From Candidatus Altimarinota bacterium (GTDB taxonomy: Bacteria; Patescibacteriota; Minisyncoccia; Phycocordibacterales; UBA5272): a DNA stretch of 52,204 nucleotides. The notes beneath the pieces are model-generated. The model had not been told where the DNA came from. It did not search any database and worked only from the letters and a program-made list of their open reading frames with translations. Below are positions 41,670-51,232 of the stretch, piece by piece (positions within the stretch are counted from its first letter, which is position 1; each line of letters begins with the position of its first letter). The DNA is taken from positions 1-52,204 of the forward strand of contig JAIPIK010000007.1 in assembly GCA_021734745.1 (NCBI GenBank). The letters are read 5' to 3'. The position numbers and the translations under genes were made by a program.

Positions 41670-43433
41670 TTATAACTCTGCGAGTTCAATGAATGGTATT
41701 TTACCAGCAAAACATTTCATCATCGCGTCTTCTTTAATAGTAACCATCCCGTCTTTCCTGGCTATTTTCCAAATTTCCTCCTCACCCTTACTACGAAGAA
41801 TTGCTTCCTCAACTTCATCGGTAATATTTAATACTTCAAACACTGGCATACGACCCTTCATCCCCGATGGATACTGTGCATTACCTTTTGCTTCATAAAG
41901 GGGTCTCGTTAAATCCATTTTTGTCTTAAATTCATCTGGCATATCCTTAAATTGTCTCTCAACAAGCTCTTTCAGGGATGGTGTCATTTCCATAGGAAAA
42001 CCACACCCTTCTGCAATTTGACGTGAAAGTCTTTGACCAAGCGCAGCAATAAGAACTGGCGCAATAAGATAATGTTCTACACCCATATCTAAAAGGCGAG
42101 TAATAACACCCACTGATGTGTTGGTGTGAATTGTAGAGAATACAAGGTGCCCAGTAAGCGCGGCTTGAATAGCAAGTCCAGCTGTTTCTCCATCTCGAAT
42201 TTCTCCCACCATTATAATATCCGGATCTTGACGAAGTATAGAACGAAGTCCTGAGGCAAAAGTATACCCAATATCAGGAAAAACCTGCGATTGATTCATT
42301 CCTCCAATATTATACTCAACTGGATCTTCAAGTGAAACCACATTTTTATGGTCACGATCGAGTTCGTTTAGCATAGAATACAGCGTAGTAGTCTTTCCAC
42401 TTCCAGTTGGTCCAGAAATAAGAACCATTCCATACGGCGCACCCAAAGCATTACGTATGTGTTTCATTTGAAGCTCAGAAAACCCAAGATCATTTAATTT
42501 CTTTACACCCTTAATACTATCCAAAATACGAATAACTATCTTTTCCCCATAATAGCCAGGAAATGACGACACACGATAGTCTATCTTTCTATCTCCAAAT
42601 TTTGTACCAAAACGACCATCTTGAGGCTTTCTTTTTTCATCAAGCTTCATTGCACTAAGAATCTTTACACGAGCAATAACCATTGGGTGTAATTTATTAG
42701 GTAATGTTGCAATCTCTTCAAGTCGTCCGTCCATACGCACACGTATACGAACATTTAAACCAACGTGTTCTATGTGTATATCACTGCCGTTATTATCAAT
42801 AGCATAACGTAAAATAACACTGAATATTTCTGGAACTGGTAGTTTAGCCAAGTTTTTATCTAGCGATGCAGTTGTATTATCTAAGTCAATATCTTCATCT
42901 GAAATCTCATCCTCTTCCTTATCTTCTTCATCTTTTGCTATATATGAAATATCCTCTTGATCAACTTGTGTTGTTACACTAACTTTGTCAGTTACAAGGG
43001 CTTCCCCTGCCTTAATACCAAAATGATTTCTATATGCATCATAAGTTATAAGATACACTTTATAAGCTTGATGACTTGCTCCAAAAAGAAAATGAAGGCT
43101 ATCTAATACATTTGCATGCTCTGGGTCAACTATACCAACCAACAATACCCCGTCTTTTAATTCAAGCGGTACAGCAAGAAGTTGTTTAGATTGTACAACA
43201 CTTATAAAAGACGTTAGTTCTTTATTATCTACTACATCTTTTGTATAAATTGGAAGACCGTGCAATATACTTCTTACCTCAGTAATTTCTTCACTTGTGA
43301 TATGTTTCTTAATAAGAAAATCATCCACAAGAAACTCCTCATGCGCTGAGGCATCTGCATCAATTTCTTTTGCTTCAATTTCAGTTAGTTTGTTTTGACT
43401 AACGAATAGATCAAGGAGCAGCATATGGTACAA
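41670..43433 (-). CDS. pilB: Pilus assembly ATPase PilB
   Basis: A 587-residue GspE-type ATPase for pilus extension. An N-terminal MshEN-like domain (about 1-150) and an acidic linker (KDEEDKEEDEISDEDIDLD) precede the motor domain, with Walker A GPTGSGKTTTLYSML, VVSLEDPVEY, Walker B DPDIIMVGEIRDGETA and the His box TGHLVFSTIHTNTS. The Cys4 zinc loop common in PilB is reduced to a single Cys (AEGCGFPMEMTP). It overlaps the end of the upstream gene by 23 bases. Confidence 0.94.
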   Translation of the reverse strand: MYHMLLLDLFVSQNKLTEIEAKEIDADASAHEEFLVDDFLIKKHITSEEITEVRSILHGLPIYTKDVVDNKELTSFISVVQSKQLLAVPLELKDGVLLVGIVDPEHANVLDSLHFLFGASHQAYKVYLITYDAYRNHFGIKAGEALVTDKVSVTTQVDQEDISYIAKDEEDKEEDEISDEDIDLDNTTASLDKNLAKLPVPEIFSVILRYAIDNNGSDIHIEHVGLNVRIRVRMDGRLEEIATLPNKLHPMVIARVKILSAMKLDEKRKPQDGRFGTKFGDRKIDYRVSSFPGYYGEKIVIRILDSIKGVKKLNDLGFSELQMKHIRNALGAPYGMVLISGPTGSGKTTTLYSMLNELDRDHKNVVSLEDPVEYNIGGMNQSQVFPDIGYTFASGLRSILRQDPDIIMVGEIRDGETAGLAIQAALTGHLVFSTIHTNTSVGVITRLLDMGVEHYLIAPVLIAALGQRLSRQIAEGCGFPMEMTPSLKELVERQFKDMPDEFKTKMDLTRPLYEAKGNAQYPSGMKGRMPVFEVLNITDEVEEAILRSKGEEEIWKIARKDGMVTIKEDAMMKCFAGKIPFIELAEL

Positions 43434-43725
43434 AAGGGTTATCTCGTCCCTCTGGTTTTACTGACGGAATTTCAACTGTATAATCTTTCAGATTATCGTA
43501 AAATGTTTTTTTAGTAAAAGCTAAATCTTTTTCACTTAATTTAATTTTATCTTTTACGGCGTAAAAATTAGCCACATCTTTTGTAAAAAGGGTTTTATCT
43601 ACCGACCCACCTGATGACGCTTCACCTAGAATTGAACTGATAAAATAATACCCCCCACCAAATAAAACAACCAAGGCTACTACTATCATAATACTATTTT
43701 TTTGTGTAAGAATATTTTGTGGCAT
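43411..43725 (-). CDS. Small PilP-position membrane protein
   Basis: A 104-residue protein with one membrane helix (about 12-30, MIVVALVVLFGGGYYFISS), an alpha-helical periplasmic part and the ending GRDNPFVPYAAP, similar to the RDPF-type end of PilP. Position after pilM-N-O is that of PilP, but the beta domain of PilP is missing. Overlaps pilB. Confidence 0.6.
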   Translation of the reverse strand: MPQNILTQKNSIMIVVALVVLFGGGYYFISSILGEASSGGSVDKTLFTKDVANFYAVKDKIKLSEKDLAFTKKTFYDNLKDYTVEIPSVKPEGRDNPFVPYAAP

Positions 43726-43727
43726 AA

Positions 43728-44264
43728 TTATTTCATATAATATGTAGAGAACGATATCTTAAACTCTATATTATCCTCTTCAGTTTTTCCAGGAGAAAAG
43801 TTTACAGACTGTAAAGTAAACAACCTTCTATTATTCTCCCAGTAAGTTATTATTTTTTTAAAATTTGAATAGGTTGTATTGACAACAAATGATACTGTAT
43901 ACTCACCTCCTTTATCCCTTATCCCCATATCCTCAATTGGGACACCGGACTCTGCTGCAATATTAACTATTTCGCTCATTAATTTTATTTCATTAACTGA
44001 AACAGGAACCATGGTTAATATTTTTTCCCTATCTTCAGGAGCAATACTTTCATATTTAACCTTAAGGTCATTCGCTTGTTTAATAATACTAGGAATAATT
44101 TCAATCACCTTATCATGTGAATTTCGTGTATCGATTAAACCTTTAATATCTTGACCTTGTTCGAAAAAAATAGAATCCCCACCTGAATATATTGGTGAAA
44201 TTACATAAATATACAATACTACTGAGGTTACTATTAATAGAATGTTAAGAAGTTTTGGTGACAT
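43728..44264 (-). CDS. pilO: PilO-like pilus assembly protein
   Basis: A 178-residue protein with a single N-terminal membrane helix (about 5-22), a coiled coil (DKVIEIIPSIIKQANDLKVK) and a ferredoxin-like domain (ESGVPIEDMGIRDKGGEY; YSNFKKIITYWENNRRLF). It should pair with PilN in the inner membrane alignment complex. Starts two bases beyond the gene above and five after pilN. Confidence 0.82.
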   Translation of the reverse strand: MSPKLLNILLIVTSVVLYIYVISPIYSGGDSIFFEQGQDIKGLIDTRNSHDKVIEIIPSIIKQANDLKVKYESIAPEDREKILTMVPVSVNEIKLMSEIVNIAAESGVPIEDMGIRDKGGEYTVSFVVNTTYSNFKKIITYWENNRRLFTLQSVNFSPGKTEEDNIEFKISFSTYYMK

Positions 44265-44269
44265 AGTTT

Positions 44270-45106
44270 TTATTGTATTACATTTAAAGTAGAGGTAGGT
44301 ACATTTTGACTACTTGTACTACTAATAGTATTAACTTCTAGTATATTTTCAGGGCTACTTGGCTCACTTGATTCTGACGATGAATTTGTCTGATCTCCTT
44401 TACGGGTAATTGTAAAAGTATCTGGATCTATCCCCCCGATTGCCACTACACCATTAACCTTAAAACTAGCAATCCCTTTCTTATCCAGTGGTCCAACTCC
44501 TGTGATTGAAATTTTTCTAAAAATTTCACCAAAATCCTCACTATTCAATATTTCAATTTGCTGATATAAAGATTCATAACTTGTTGTTTCTCCATTAAAA
44601 TTTATATCATAACCATCATATTTATTACTTTTAGATAGAGTGAACTTATTATAAGTAACATCATCCTTAATACTTTCCTCAACAATAGTAAGAGCTGTAC
44701 GAACAGAAGCTCGCTCATTTACAATTTTATTAATCAAAGATAAACGAGATGACAATCTTAACATTTCATCGATCCCAGGATTTTTAAAAGATGCCTGCAT
44801 GGTAGCAATAGTCTCTTTCTTACTATTTATTTGAGCCTTTAATATAAGCTGATACCCAAACAACCCTGCACTTGCCAAAGATGCAACTCCAAATATAAAA
44901 AGAATTGCAAACTGAAAATAAACCGGAAAATCAGACTTATTCCTATTTCTAAAAGCAAAGGGTGAGATAGTCTCTTGTACATTTCCACCATCAACTATAC
45001 TTGGTATAGTTGGTACCATAAGCGTAGGTACCCCGTTGTTTTGCTGTGGTGCTGACGGTGCGGCTACCTGTCCTTGTTCTTGTCCTGGGTTAAATGAAAA
45101 TGGCAT
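44270..45106 (-). CDS. pilN: PilN-like pilus assembly protein
   Basis: A 278-residue protein. A cytosolic Pro/Gln-rich N-terminus (about 1-55) lies where the PilM-binding tail is expected, then comes one membrane helix (about 65-88, YFQFAILFIFGVASLASAGL) and a PilN-like periplasmic domain. The Ser/Thr-rich C-terminus is unusual. The N-terminus is longer than in typical PilN (about 180-200 residues). Confidence 0.78.
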   Translation of the reverse strand: MPFSFNPGQEQGQVAAPSAPQQNNGVPTLMVPTIPSIVDGGNVQETISPFAFRNRNKSDFPVYFQFAILFIFGVASLASAGLFGYQLILKAQINSKKETIATMQASFKNPGIDEMLRLSSRLSLINKIVNERASVRTALTIVEESIKDDVTYNKFTLSKSNKYDGYDINFNGETTSYESLYQQIEILNSEDFGEIFRKISITGVGPLDKKGIASFKVNGVVAIGGIDPDTFTITRKGDQTNSSSESSEPSSPENILEVNTISSTSSQNVPTSTLNVIQ

Positions 45107-45115
45107 CGTGATAAT

Positions 45116-46183
45116 TTAAGCAATTAATTTCTTCAGAGCACAACCAAGTGCTACTGCGTATGTTGGCCCGACTCTTTCTATCATTTCTGATAAAAATTCT
45201 GGAACCTTCACTCGCTCAAATGGTGTTGCGACCCTTCCTGCTATATGCACTGTCTGACTATATACATCCAGTACACCAGAAACACGGGCACCACCACCTG
45301 TTAAAATTATTCCTTCTATATGTTGATTATACTTTCTTTCATACATTAGGGATAGTCTTGCGACCTCACCAAACAGTGGATAACTAGAAAGTTGCATAAT
45401 ATCTTTTATGTATGGATTCGAAAAATCTCCCTTATATCCAAAAGTACGTTTTGCGTCTTCTGCCGTATCAATTGGAACAGAAAGCGCCTTTGAAAGCTGT
45501 AAAGTGCTTTCCTGTGACCCGTGACTAATAACATGCATATCAAGAACTATATTCTGATGAACAAGTGACAGCGTGGTACTTTGAGAACCAATATCAACGT
45601 AAAGCACCATTTTATGAGTATGCGGGGAAGAACTACGTACCACGCTATAACCATGGATCTCATATTCCACATTCGTAAGTCCAAGTTTTTTAACTAAACG
45701 ATCGTACATGGCTAATGTCTCATTGTTCACTGCAGCGAGCACAATATTTATTAATTCATCATGTGACCCAATATTAACTGTCGTAGGCACATGCCACCAA
45801 TCCATTTGTACTTCCGTTAATGGTATAGGAATATACTTTCTCGCTTCGATTGGAATCATGGTACGTAATTGGTCATCATCAACTTTGGGAACTTTTATAA
45901 GAGAGACATACGTTGCTGATGGATCAATCGCAATAACAGTATTATGTGCTGTTACTTTCGCCTCTTTAAAAAGATTATTAATTGCTTCTAGAACTTTTTC
46001 CTCACCAAGGTGTATAGCTTGCCCGACGAATATTCCTCCGTATGGGCCAAGTGGCACTTCACCATAAGTATCTAGTATTACTCTTTCTTTTTCACGACGA
46101 AGTTGCACAACTTTAATTGATGATGGACCGATATCAAGACCGATCGCCTGACCAACCTCTTCTTTCTTAAATAGTTCAAACAT
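45116..46183 (-). CDS. pilM: PilM-like actin-fold pilus assembly protein
   Basis: A 355-residue cytosolic ATP-binding protein. Features: phosphate loops AIGLDIGPSSIKVVQL and VLYVDIGSQSTTLSL, IPIEARKYIPIPLTEVQMDW and GIILTGGGARVSGVLDV. It binds the PilN tail. First gene of the pilus operon; TATACT lies eight bases before the ATG, suggesting a leaderless mRNA. Divergent from comF. Confidence 0.93.
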   Translation of the reverse strand: MFELFKKEEVGQAIGLDIGPSSIKVVQLRREKERVILDTYGEVPLGPYGGIFVGQAIHLGEEKVLEAINNLFKEAKVTAHNTVIAIDPSATYVSLIKVPKVDDDQLRTMIPIEARKYIPIPLTEVQMDWWHVPTTVNIGSHDELINIVLAAVNNETLAMYDRLVKKLGLTNVEYEIHGYSVVRSSSPHTHKMVLYVDIGSQSTTLSLVHQNIVLDMHVISHGSQESTLQLSKALSVPIDTAEDAKRTFGYKGDFSNPYIKDIMQLSSYPLFGEVARLSLMYERKYNQHIEGIILTGGGARVSGVLDVYSQTVHIAGRVATPFERVKVPEFLSEMIERVGPTYAVALGCALKKLIA

Positions 46184-46332
46184 ACATGTTTAGTATACAC
46201 CGCAAACTCTAGATACTTATACTTAATAATGTGAATTACAAAAATAAAAATACAAAACTAAAATTCATGACAGGAGATAAAGTAGTGCATAACTTTACAA
46301 ACTTTACAACTTATGAATTACACTTGTAATTA

Positions 46333-46965
46333 ATGATACGCATACTAATCTCTGAGATAATATCAATAATTTTTCCTCCAATCTGTTACGGTTGTAGCAA
46401 AGAAGGATTTTCATTATGCAAGTCGTGCCTGGACCGTTCCAGAAAAACAATTGATACTCCTTACAACTGGATTGCGAGTGTATATAGCTTCAAAGAACCT
46501 ATTATCAAAAAATCAATTCATGCAATTAAATATTTTCATAGACGGGATTTGATAGAGCCATTAACAAAAGAATTGGCGTGTGAAATAAATACCAGTATCA
46601 ACCAAAATCAAATTAGTGAAAATTGGGTACTGATTCCTATTCCTATGCCGAGAATAAGAAAATACATCCGTGGATATAACCAAGCCGAACTTATTTCTCT
46701 TTCACTCTCAAAACAATGTTCACTACCCACTATCTCAAATACGCTAATTAGAACAAGTTCGCCGAAACGCCAAGTAACCACAAAAACTCGCGGAGAAAGA
46801 CTAAAAAATCAACATAATAGTTTCAAAGTAATAAAAGACGTAACTGGTTTGAATATTGTTCTAGTTGATGATGTAACTACAACTGGTGCAACTTTAAGTG
46901 AAGCAAGAAGCGTTCTTTTAAAAGCTGGCGCAAGAAGTGTAAAAGCTGTGACAATTGCACATTAA
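46333..46965 (+). CDS. comF: ComF-family phosphoribosyltransferase-like protein
   Basis: A 210-residue protein. An N-terminal zinc-finger (FPPICYGCSKEGFSLCKSC) is followed by a PRTase-like domain with LIPIPMPRIRKYIRGYNQAE and the PRPP-binding loop VLVDDVTTTGATLSEA. ComF is needed for DNA transport in transformation. The TACACT box eight bases before the ATG suggests leaderless start. Its location beside the pilus operon and the presence of dprA support a competence role. Confidence 0.92.
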   Translation: MIRILISEIISIIFPPICYGCSKEGFSLCKSCLDRSRKTIDTPYNWIASVYSFKEPIIKKSIHAIKYFHRRDLIEPLTKELACEINTSINQNQISENWVLIPIPMPRIRKYIRGYNQAELISLSLSKQCSLPTISNTLIRTSSPKRQVTTKTRGERLKNQHNSFKVIKDVTGLNIVLVDDVTTTGATLSEARSVLLKAGARSVKAVTIAH

Positions 46966-47009
46966 TTGACTAAAAGAGTGATGTCTTTCGACATCACTCT
47001 TTAGTCAAT
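46965..47009. terminator. Terminator between comF and the secreted protein gene
   Basis: About 20 bp of nearly perfect stem (ATTGACTAAA...TTTAGTCAAT) closed by TTTC, with a one-base bulge. Works for both converging genes. Confidence 0.7.
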
Positions 47010-47030
47010 CCCACACACAAGTAAAAACTT

Positions 47031-47579
47031 TTATTCTTTACTTCCTCTAAACAAATCTTTAAAGAAATTTACAATCTTAGAATCACTAGGACGGTCTTGT
47101 AATAATCCAATTCTCATCCCAGGTCTGTTATCTTCATCATTTGAATCATTTTCTCCACCTCTTCTCATCATTAAATATCCCTTAGTAGTTGATGCTCTCA
47201 AATCTTCCATGTACTCTCTTACAGTTGACGATGCAACTCTTGGCTCACCCTTTCCACGAATAAGTTTATGGTCACCAACAATAACCTTAAATTTTGCAAG
47301 ATACTCCTCATGAATGGCTTTTAATTTAGCCTCCATTTCTGTATTCAAAGCTTTTAATTCTGCATCAATCACTGGATCACCGGTTGTTGCCCTTGCAAAA
47401 GATGGCATAGATTTATATTTATCATCTTTGCCTTCTTTATCATACATAACTGAATATGTTGAAGTTCCTTTTTTCATCATTCCATTTCTTCCATTTGATT
47501 CATTATCTTCATGTGCAAAAACACTTCCGCCGGTTAAAACCAGTGACATTGCTATTATTGATATAATTTTTTTATTCAT
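47031..47579 (-). CDS. Secreted hypothetical protein
   Basis: A 182-residue protein with a signal peptide (MNKKIISIIAMSLVLTGGSV, cut near FAH). The acidic/Asn-rich start is followed by a helical part (IDAELKALNTEMEAKLKAIH, then EYLAKFKVI) and a charged tail. Many CPR genomes have similar short secreted helical proteins, but no named family is recognised. No ribosome site seen. Confidence 0.65.
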   Translation of the reverse strand: MNKKIISIIAMSLVLTGGSVFAHEDNESNGRNGMMKKGTSTYSVMYDKEGKDDKYKSMPSFARATTGDPVIDAELKALNTEMEAKLKAIHEEYLAKFKVIVGDHKLIRGKGEPRVASSTVREYMEDLRASTTKGYLMMRRGGENDSNDEDNRPGMRIGLLQDRPSDSKIVNFFKDLFRGSKE

Positions 47580-47683
47580 ATATTATTTGATTAATTTGTA
47601 GTACATTTCACAGGAGTTGGGTATTTTACCCCCTCACTATATATAACAGATTAGATGGAGAAATGTGACAAGAGAAGTGAAAA

Positions 47684-48136
47684 CTAATTTCTTACTAATT
47701 CATCACGAACTTCCATCCATAACTTCCCTAAATGGTTTTCTCCATCTTTGTTTGGTCCCCATCCCCAATAATTATCTCTCCATGAATCTTCAACTAATTC
47801 TTTTTGACCTGAATCAATTAGTTTCTTCATTACATATGGATGTTGTAAAACTTTTTCCTTAAGTATTTCTTTCATTATTCCTAACTTTACATCATCCCAA
47901 TCACTTCGACGTTTATCTTTATTTGCATTAGCAAACTTTTGAGAATCATGAGCAGAGCGAGTATTCCTTAACTCTTCCTTAAGCTTTTCATCTTCAAATT
48001 TTTCAGAATGATATGCGTGTTCAGAAGTTGGATAAAGTTTCCCTTTCCATTCCAACATAAAAGACGAGTAGTTTGAAAAAACGTAGAACTCATGTTCGTA
48101 AAAAAAGATTTGTTTTTCTGTGTCGTTGCCGTGCAT
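47684..48136 (-). CDS. NADAR family protein (YbiA-like)
   Basis: A 150-residue protein of the NADAR/DUF1768 group. Features: FYVFSNYSSFMLEWKGKLYP, TSEHAYHSEKF, and LWMEVRDEL at the C-terminus, with the Trp-rich WRDNYWGWGPNKDGENHLGK. Members cleave N-glycosidic bonds of riboflavin intermediates or remove ADP-ribose from guanine in DNA, as antitoxins of DarT-like toxins. No such toxin is next to it. TGCTATAAT lies six bases before the ATG: leaderless. Confidence 0.88.
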   Translation of the reverse strand: MHGNDTEKQIFFYEHEFYVFSNYSSFMLEWKGKLYPTSEHAYHSEKFEDEKLKEELRNTRSAHDSQKFANANKDKRRSDWDDVKLGIMKEILKEKVLQHPYVMKKLIDSGQKELVEDSWRDNYWGWGPNKDGENHLGKLWMEVRDELVRN

Positions 48137-48224
48137 GGTTTTATTATAGCAGTTTTGGGAGGATGTTGGGGGCTACTAAATTTCTTAGATTGTATTCAAG
48201 CTGTTGAAATCGCAATCCTTTGGG

Positions 48225-48345
48225 CTCCTTGTAATGCAATGTTATTGCGGAGGCAGAATCTGGTCGCACTTTAGTGCTCGCGATTCTGCACTGCGCAAAT
48301 TATGTTGTTTGTAGTCAAACAACTAATTTGCGGAGATTGTGGGAC
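48225..48345. repeat. Structured repeat C1, left of the kinase/TPR operon
   Basis: Begins with CTCCTTGTAATGCA (also at 51347-51360). Then TTGCGGAGGCAGAATC and GATTCTGC...CGCAAA form hairpin 1. The same CGCAAATTA can instead pair with TAATTTGCG downstream (hairpin 2, loop TAGT). Matches the copies at 51250-51455 in the same orientation. No coding potential seen. Confidence 0.65.
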
Positions 48346-48383
48346 GAAGTTGGAACACTTTTATTAACTAAACTTGAAATATA

Positions 48384-50120
48384 TTAACTACCTATCTTAT
48401 CTTCAAGTTCTTTGATATCTGTTTCCATGTATGTTTTACCATATGCTTTTGCTTCATTTAAATTTTCTAACGCCTTTCCTTTTTGTTTTTTATTAAACCA
48501 ATATAAAGATGTTTCGTAAAATAGAATCTGAGATGCTAATTTCTTATTAACACCCTTAAATAAATCTATTGCATCTTCATAGTATTTCTTTCCTTTTTCT
48601 AAATTACCCTTTCTTATCTCAAGAAGGCCTTTTGTTGCAAAAAAAGGAATAAATTCTGGATTATTACTTTTTTCTAAAAGCTCAGATGCTTTTTTCAAAT
48701 CTCCCAATTTTATATAAGCTACAGCAAGATTATTTATGACAAAATTACTTTTATACCCTAAATCAATCGCCTCGTTTAAAATTTCTATAGTTTTCTTATG
48801 ATTTCTTTTTATTGAAGTAAGTACAAAAGAGTACTCAGGGTAAATTTCTGGCACTTCTTTTGTTATGCTTAATGCTTTTTCATAAAAACTTATTGCACCA
48901 TCATAATCTTCATTTTGATTCCAATAATTAGCTTCAAAATAAAAACCATAAGCATTACCAGGGTCAAGCTCTAAAATAACTCTAGACATTTCCTTAACTG
49001 TAGATAAATCATGTCTAGTAACAGCAATTCTCCCAATATTATAAAATGCATTCAATGATCTAATATCTTTTATAACCCCTTTTTTTATTTCATCACTAAA
49101 TATAGCCGCTGCTTTTCTAAAATAAGAATCTGCCATATTAATACTAGATTCACCTTCCCGAAGATAACAAACTCCTAAATTATTATACAATAAATTATTT
49201 TTTGGTTCATTTCGTATAAGTTTCTCATACAATATACGAGCTTTCCTTAATTGCAAATCCTCTAGCAAAAGCCAAGCATAAAGATGTGTATAGTTATTAT
49301 CTATAGCAACGTTTTTTGTGACTGCAGAATCAAGAACATTTAATGCTTCTTTTATTTTATTTTGCTCAAGATATGTGTTTGCTAAGTTCTGATAACTAAA
49401 AGGATAATTATACGGATCAACTTCTAAAGCATTCTGTAAATAATGACAAGCTTTATCATAAGATTTTTCCCTAAGATAACAAACCCCTAAATTATTTACT
49501 GCGTGTATATATTCTTTATTAATTTTTAATACTTTCTCAAAAATATTTTTTGCTTCGGAAAGATCTGTTCTTGAATTCATTATTAAAAAACCTTTAAGGG
49601 CAAGTATATCTATATCTTCAGGTTCCCTTTCAAGAGCCGTATCAATCAACTCAAGTACAGATCCTATGTTTGAAAAATCACCCTTTAATGCCGTTGTTTT
49701 AAAAACTATATAATCTTTAAAAATTTGATACCTATCTGTTTTTGATAAAAGTATTTTAAAGTACTCCTCTGCTCTATCAAACTGATGATGTTTTGTGTAT
49801 GTATCAATTATTTTTTTATATATTACTATACTTTCAGGGTCTGAATTTAAAGCTTCTAAATAAAAATCAACAGCTCTCTTATAATTACCCTGTATTTCAT
49901 ACCAATCACCACGCTGTAATATATTACGAGGATTACGATTCTCAGTATAGTTAGCTTTTATATATTTCCCTTGATTACGAACCATACTCCTTCTAAACTC
50001 TCTTGATTGATAGATGTTATTTTGCAAACTGGACGGACTTAAAAAAGTAGGCCCGTCTAAAACTTCCTGCCTTGATGAAGTAACATATTCTTTTTTATCT
50101 AATACGTCTGAAGATGTCAT
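48384..50120 (-). CDS. TPR-repeat protein, kinase partner
   Basis: A 578-residue protein made almost wholly of tetratricopeptide repeats, about 13-14 units (NLGVCYLREKSYDKACHYLQ; NLANTYLEQNKIKEALNVLD; NLAVAYIKLGDLKKASELLE). The first ~60 residues are polar. No signal peptide or membrane segment, hence cytosolic. Its start overlaps the kinase stop by four bases (ATGA), so translation is coupled and the two proteins probably act together, the TPR part as substrate or scaffold. Confidence 0.88.
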   Translation of the reverse strand: MTSSDVLDKKEYVTSSRQEVLDGPTFLSPSSLQNNIYQSREFRRSMVRNQGKYIKANYTENRNPRNILQRGDWYEIQGNYKRAVDFYLEALNSDPESIVIYKKIIDTYTKHHQFDRAEEYFKILLSKTDRYQIFKDYIVFKTTALKGDFSNIGSVLELIDTALEREPEDIDILALKGFLIMNSRTDLSEAKNIFEKVLKINKEYIHAVNNLGVCYLREKSYDKACHYLQNALEVDPYNYPFSYQNLANTYLEQNKIKEALNVLDSAVTKNVAIDNNYTHLYAWLLLEDLQLRKARILYEKLIRNEPKNNLLYNNLGVCYLREGESSINMADSYFRKAAAIFSDEIKKGVIKDIRSLNAFYNIGRIAVTRHDLSTVKEMSRVILELDPGNAYGFYFEANYWNQNEDYDGAISFYEKALSITKEVPEIYPEYSFVLTSIKRNHKKTIEILNEAIDLGYKSNFVINNLAVAYIKLGDLKKASELLEKSNNPEFIPFFATKGLLEIRKGNLEKGKKYYEDAIDLFKGVNKKLASQILFYETSLYWFNKKQKGKALENLNEAKAYGKTYMETDIKELEDKIGS

Positions 50121-51040
50121 ATAAAAATATTTTGAACTTCTTCTAGAATTTCTCCAACAGTTCTATATCTTAAATCTAGGTCAGGATTGGTGGCCTTCTT
50201 TATTATCTCATTAACTTTTAAACTTGCCGAATCAGATTTTAAATAAACATCCAAATTATTAATAGTATGTACTGATTTTGCCCATTTTTTATAACTTTCT
50301 GTTTTTGCAGAAGTATCCATTGTGCTTAAATCTAGATTTTCCTTATTTATTATAAAATCTTGCATATTATCATAAATTTCAGATACATAACGCATTGGAA
50401 TATTGTCGAATAGATAATACAACACAATACCTAAAGCATAGATATCTCCCGGAATATATCTTGAAATTGGAGTATTGTCATCATGCACTTCAAAATAAAA
50501 CTCTGGTGGACTTACAAAACCTCCCCAACGAGGTTTAACACTATTTCCAAAACGATTTGCATCAAACTGTTTTCCAAGACCAAAATCAGAAATTTTTATT
50601 TCATTAGTTCTCACAACCAATATATTATCCCAGTGTAAATCTCTGTGAAGAATATTATTAGAATGTGCATGTTGCAAACCTTCACAAACTTCATGAAAAA
50701 TTCTAACTTTCTCTTCATCAGTAATTATTGCTTGTGTACTAGTTAGTAATTTTTCTAACGCATAATCAGCTAGCTCCATTAGATAATATAAATGTGAAGT
50801 TGTGTGTGGTGTAGGAGAACTATATGGAATTATTATATTTCTATGTGGACTTAACGTTTGTAGAATACTATGTTCATCATGAAAAAGATTTAAATCATTA
50901 GCATCTAAACTTTTACATAACTTCAAAGCAAAAAGATTTTTAGTTGCTTGATGTTGAACTTTATATACATGAGCAAAACTACCTGCTCCTTTATATTCTA
51001 AAACTAAGTGGTTATTTATAATTTCTCCATTTCTGAGCAT
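50117..51040 (-). CDS. Hanks-type Ser/Thr protein kinase
   Basis: A 307-residue kinase with all catalytic elements. The Gly loop is GAGSFAHVYK (18-27), the ATP lysine K40 in FALKL, the catalytic loop HRDLHWDN (132-139) and the metal motif DFG (152-154). SPPEFYFE stands at the APE position. There is no transmembrane or PASTA region, so it is soluble, unlike PknB. TGCTATAAT lies about ten bases before the ATG. Coupled to the TPR gene; both lie between direct copies of repeat C. Confidence 0.93.
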   Translation of the reverse strand: MLRNGEIINNHLVLEYKGAGSFAHVYKVQHQATKNLFALKLCKSLDANDLNLFHDEHSILQTLSPHRNIIIPYSSPTPHTTSHLYYLMELADYALEKLLTSTQAIITDEEKVRIFHEVCEGLQHAHSNNILHRDLHWDNILVVRTNEIKISDFGLGKQFDANRFGNSVKPRWGGFVSPPEFYFEVHDDNTPISRYIPGDIYALGIVLYYLFDNIPMRYVSEIYDNMQDFIINKENLDLSTMDTSAKTESYKKWAKSVHTINNLDVYLKSDSASLKVNEIIKKATNPDLDLRYRTVGEILEEVQNIFI

Positions 51041-51232
51041 CGTATAATAGATTATAGCATTTAATTTTTAACTTTAATTCCTTTTTTTATTATCAATTCT
51101 ACCTTTGTTAGTTCAAAGGATACACTTTATCAAACTCAGGTATTTTAGGGTAATACTATAGATGTGAGGTATTTGGTCACTAAACATATCCTTTTCTTTT
51201 TACCTTTCAGACTCAATAAAAGATTGTTTCGT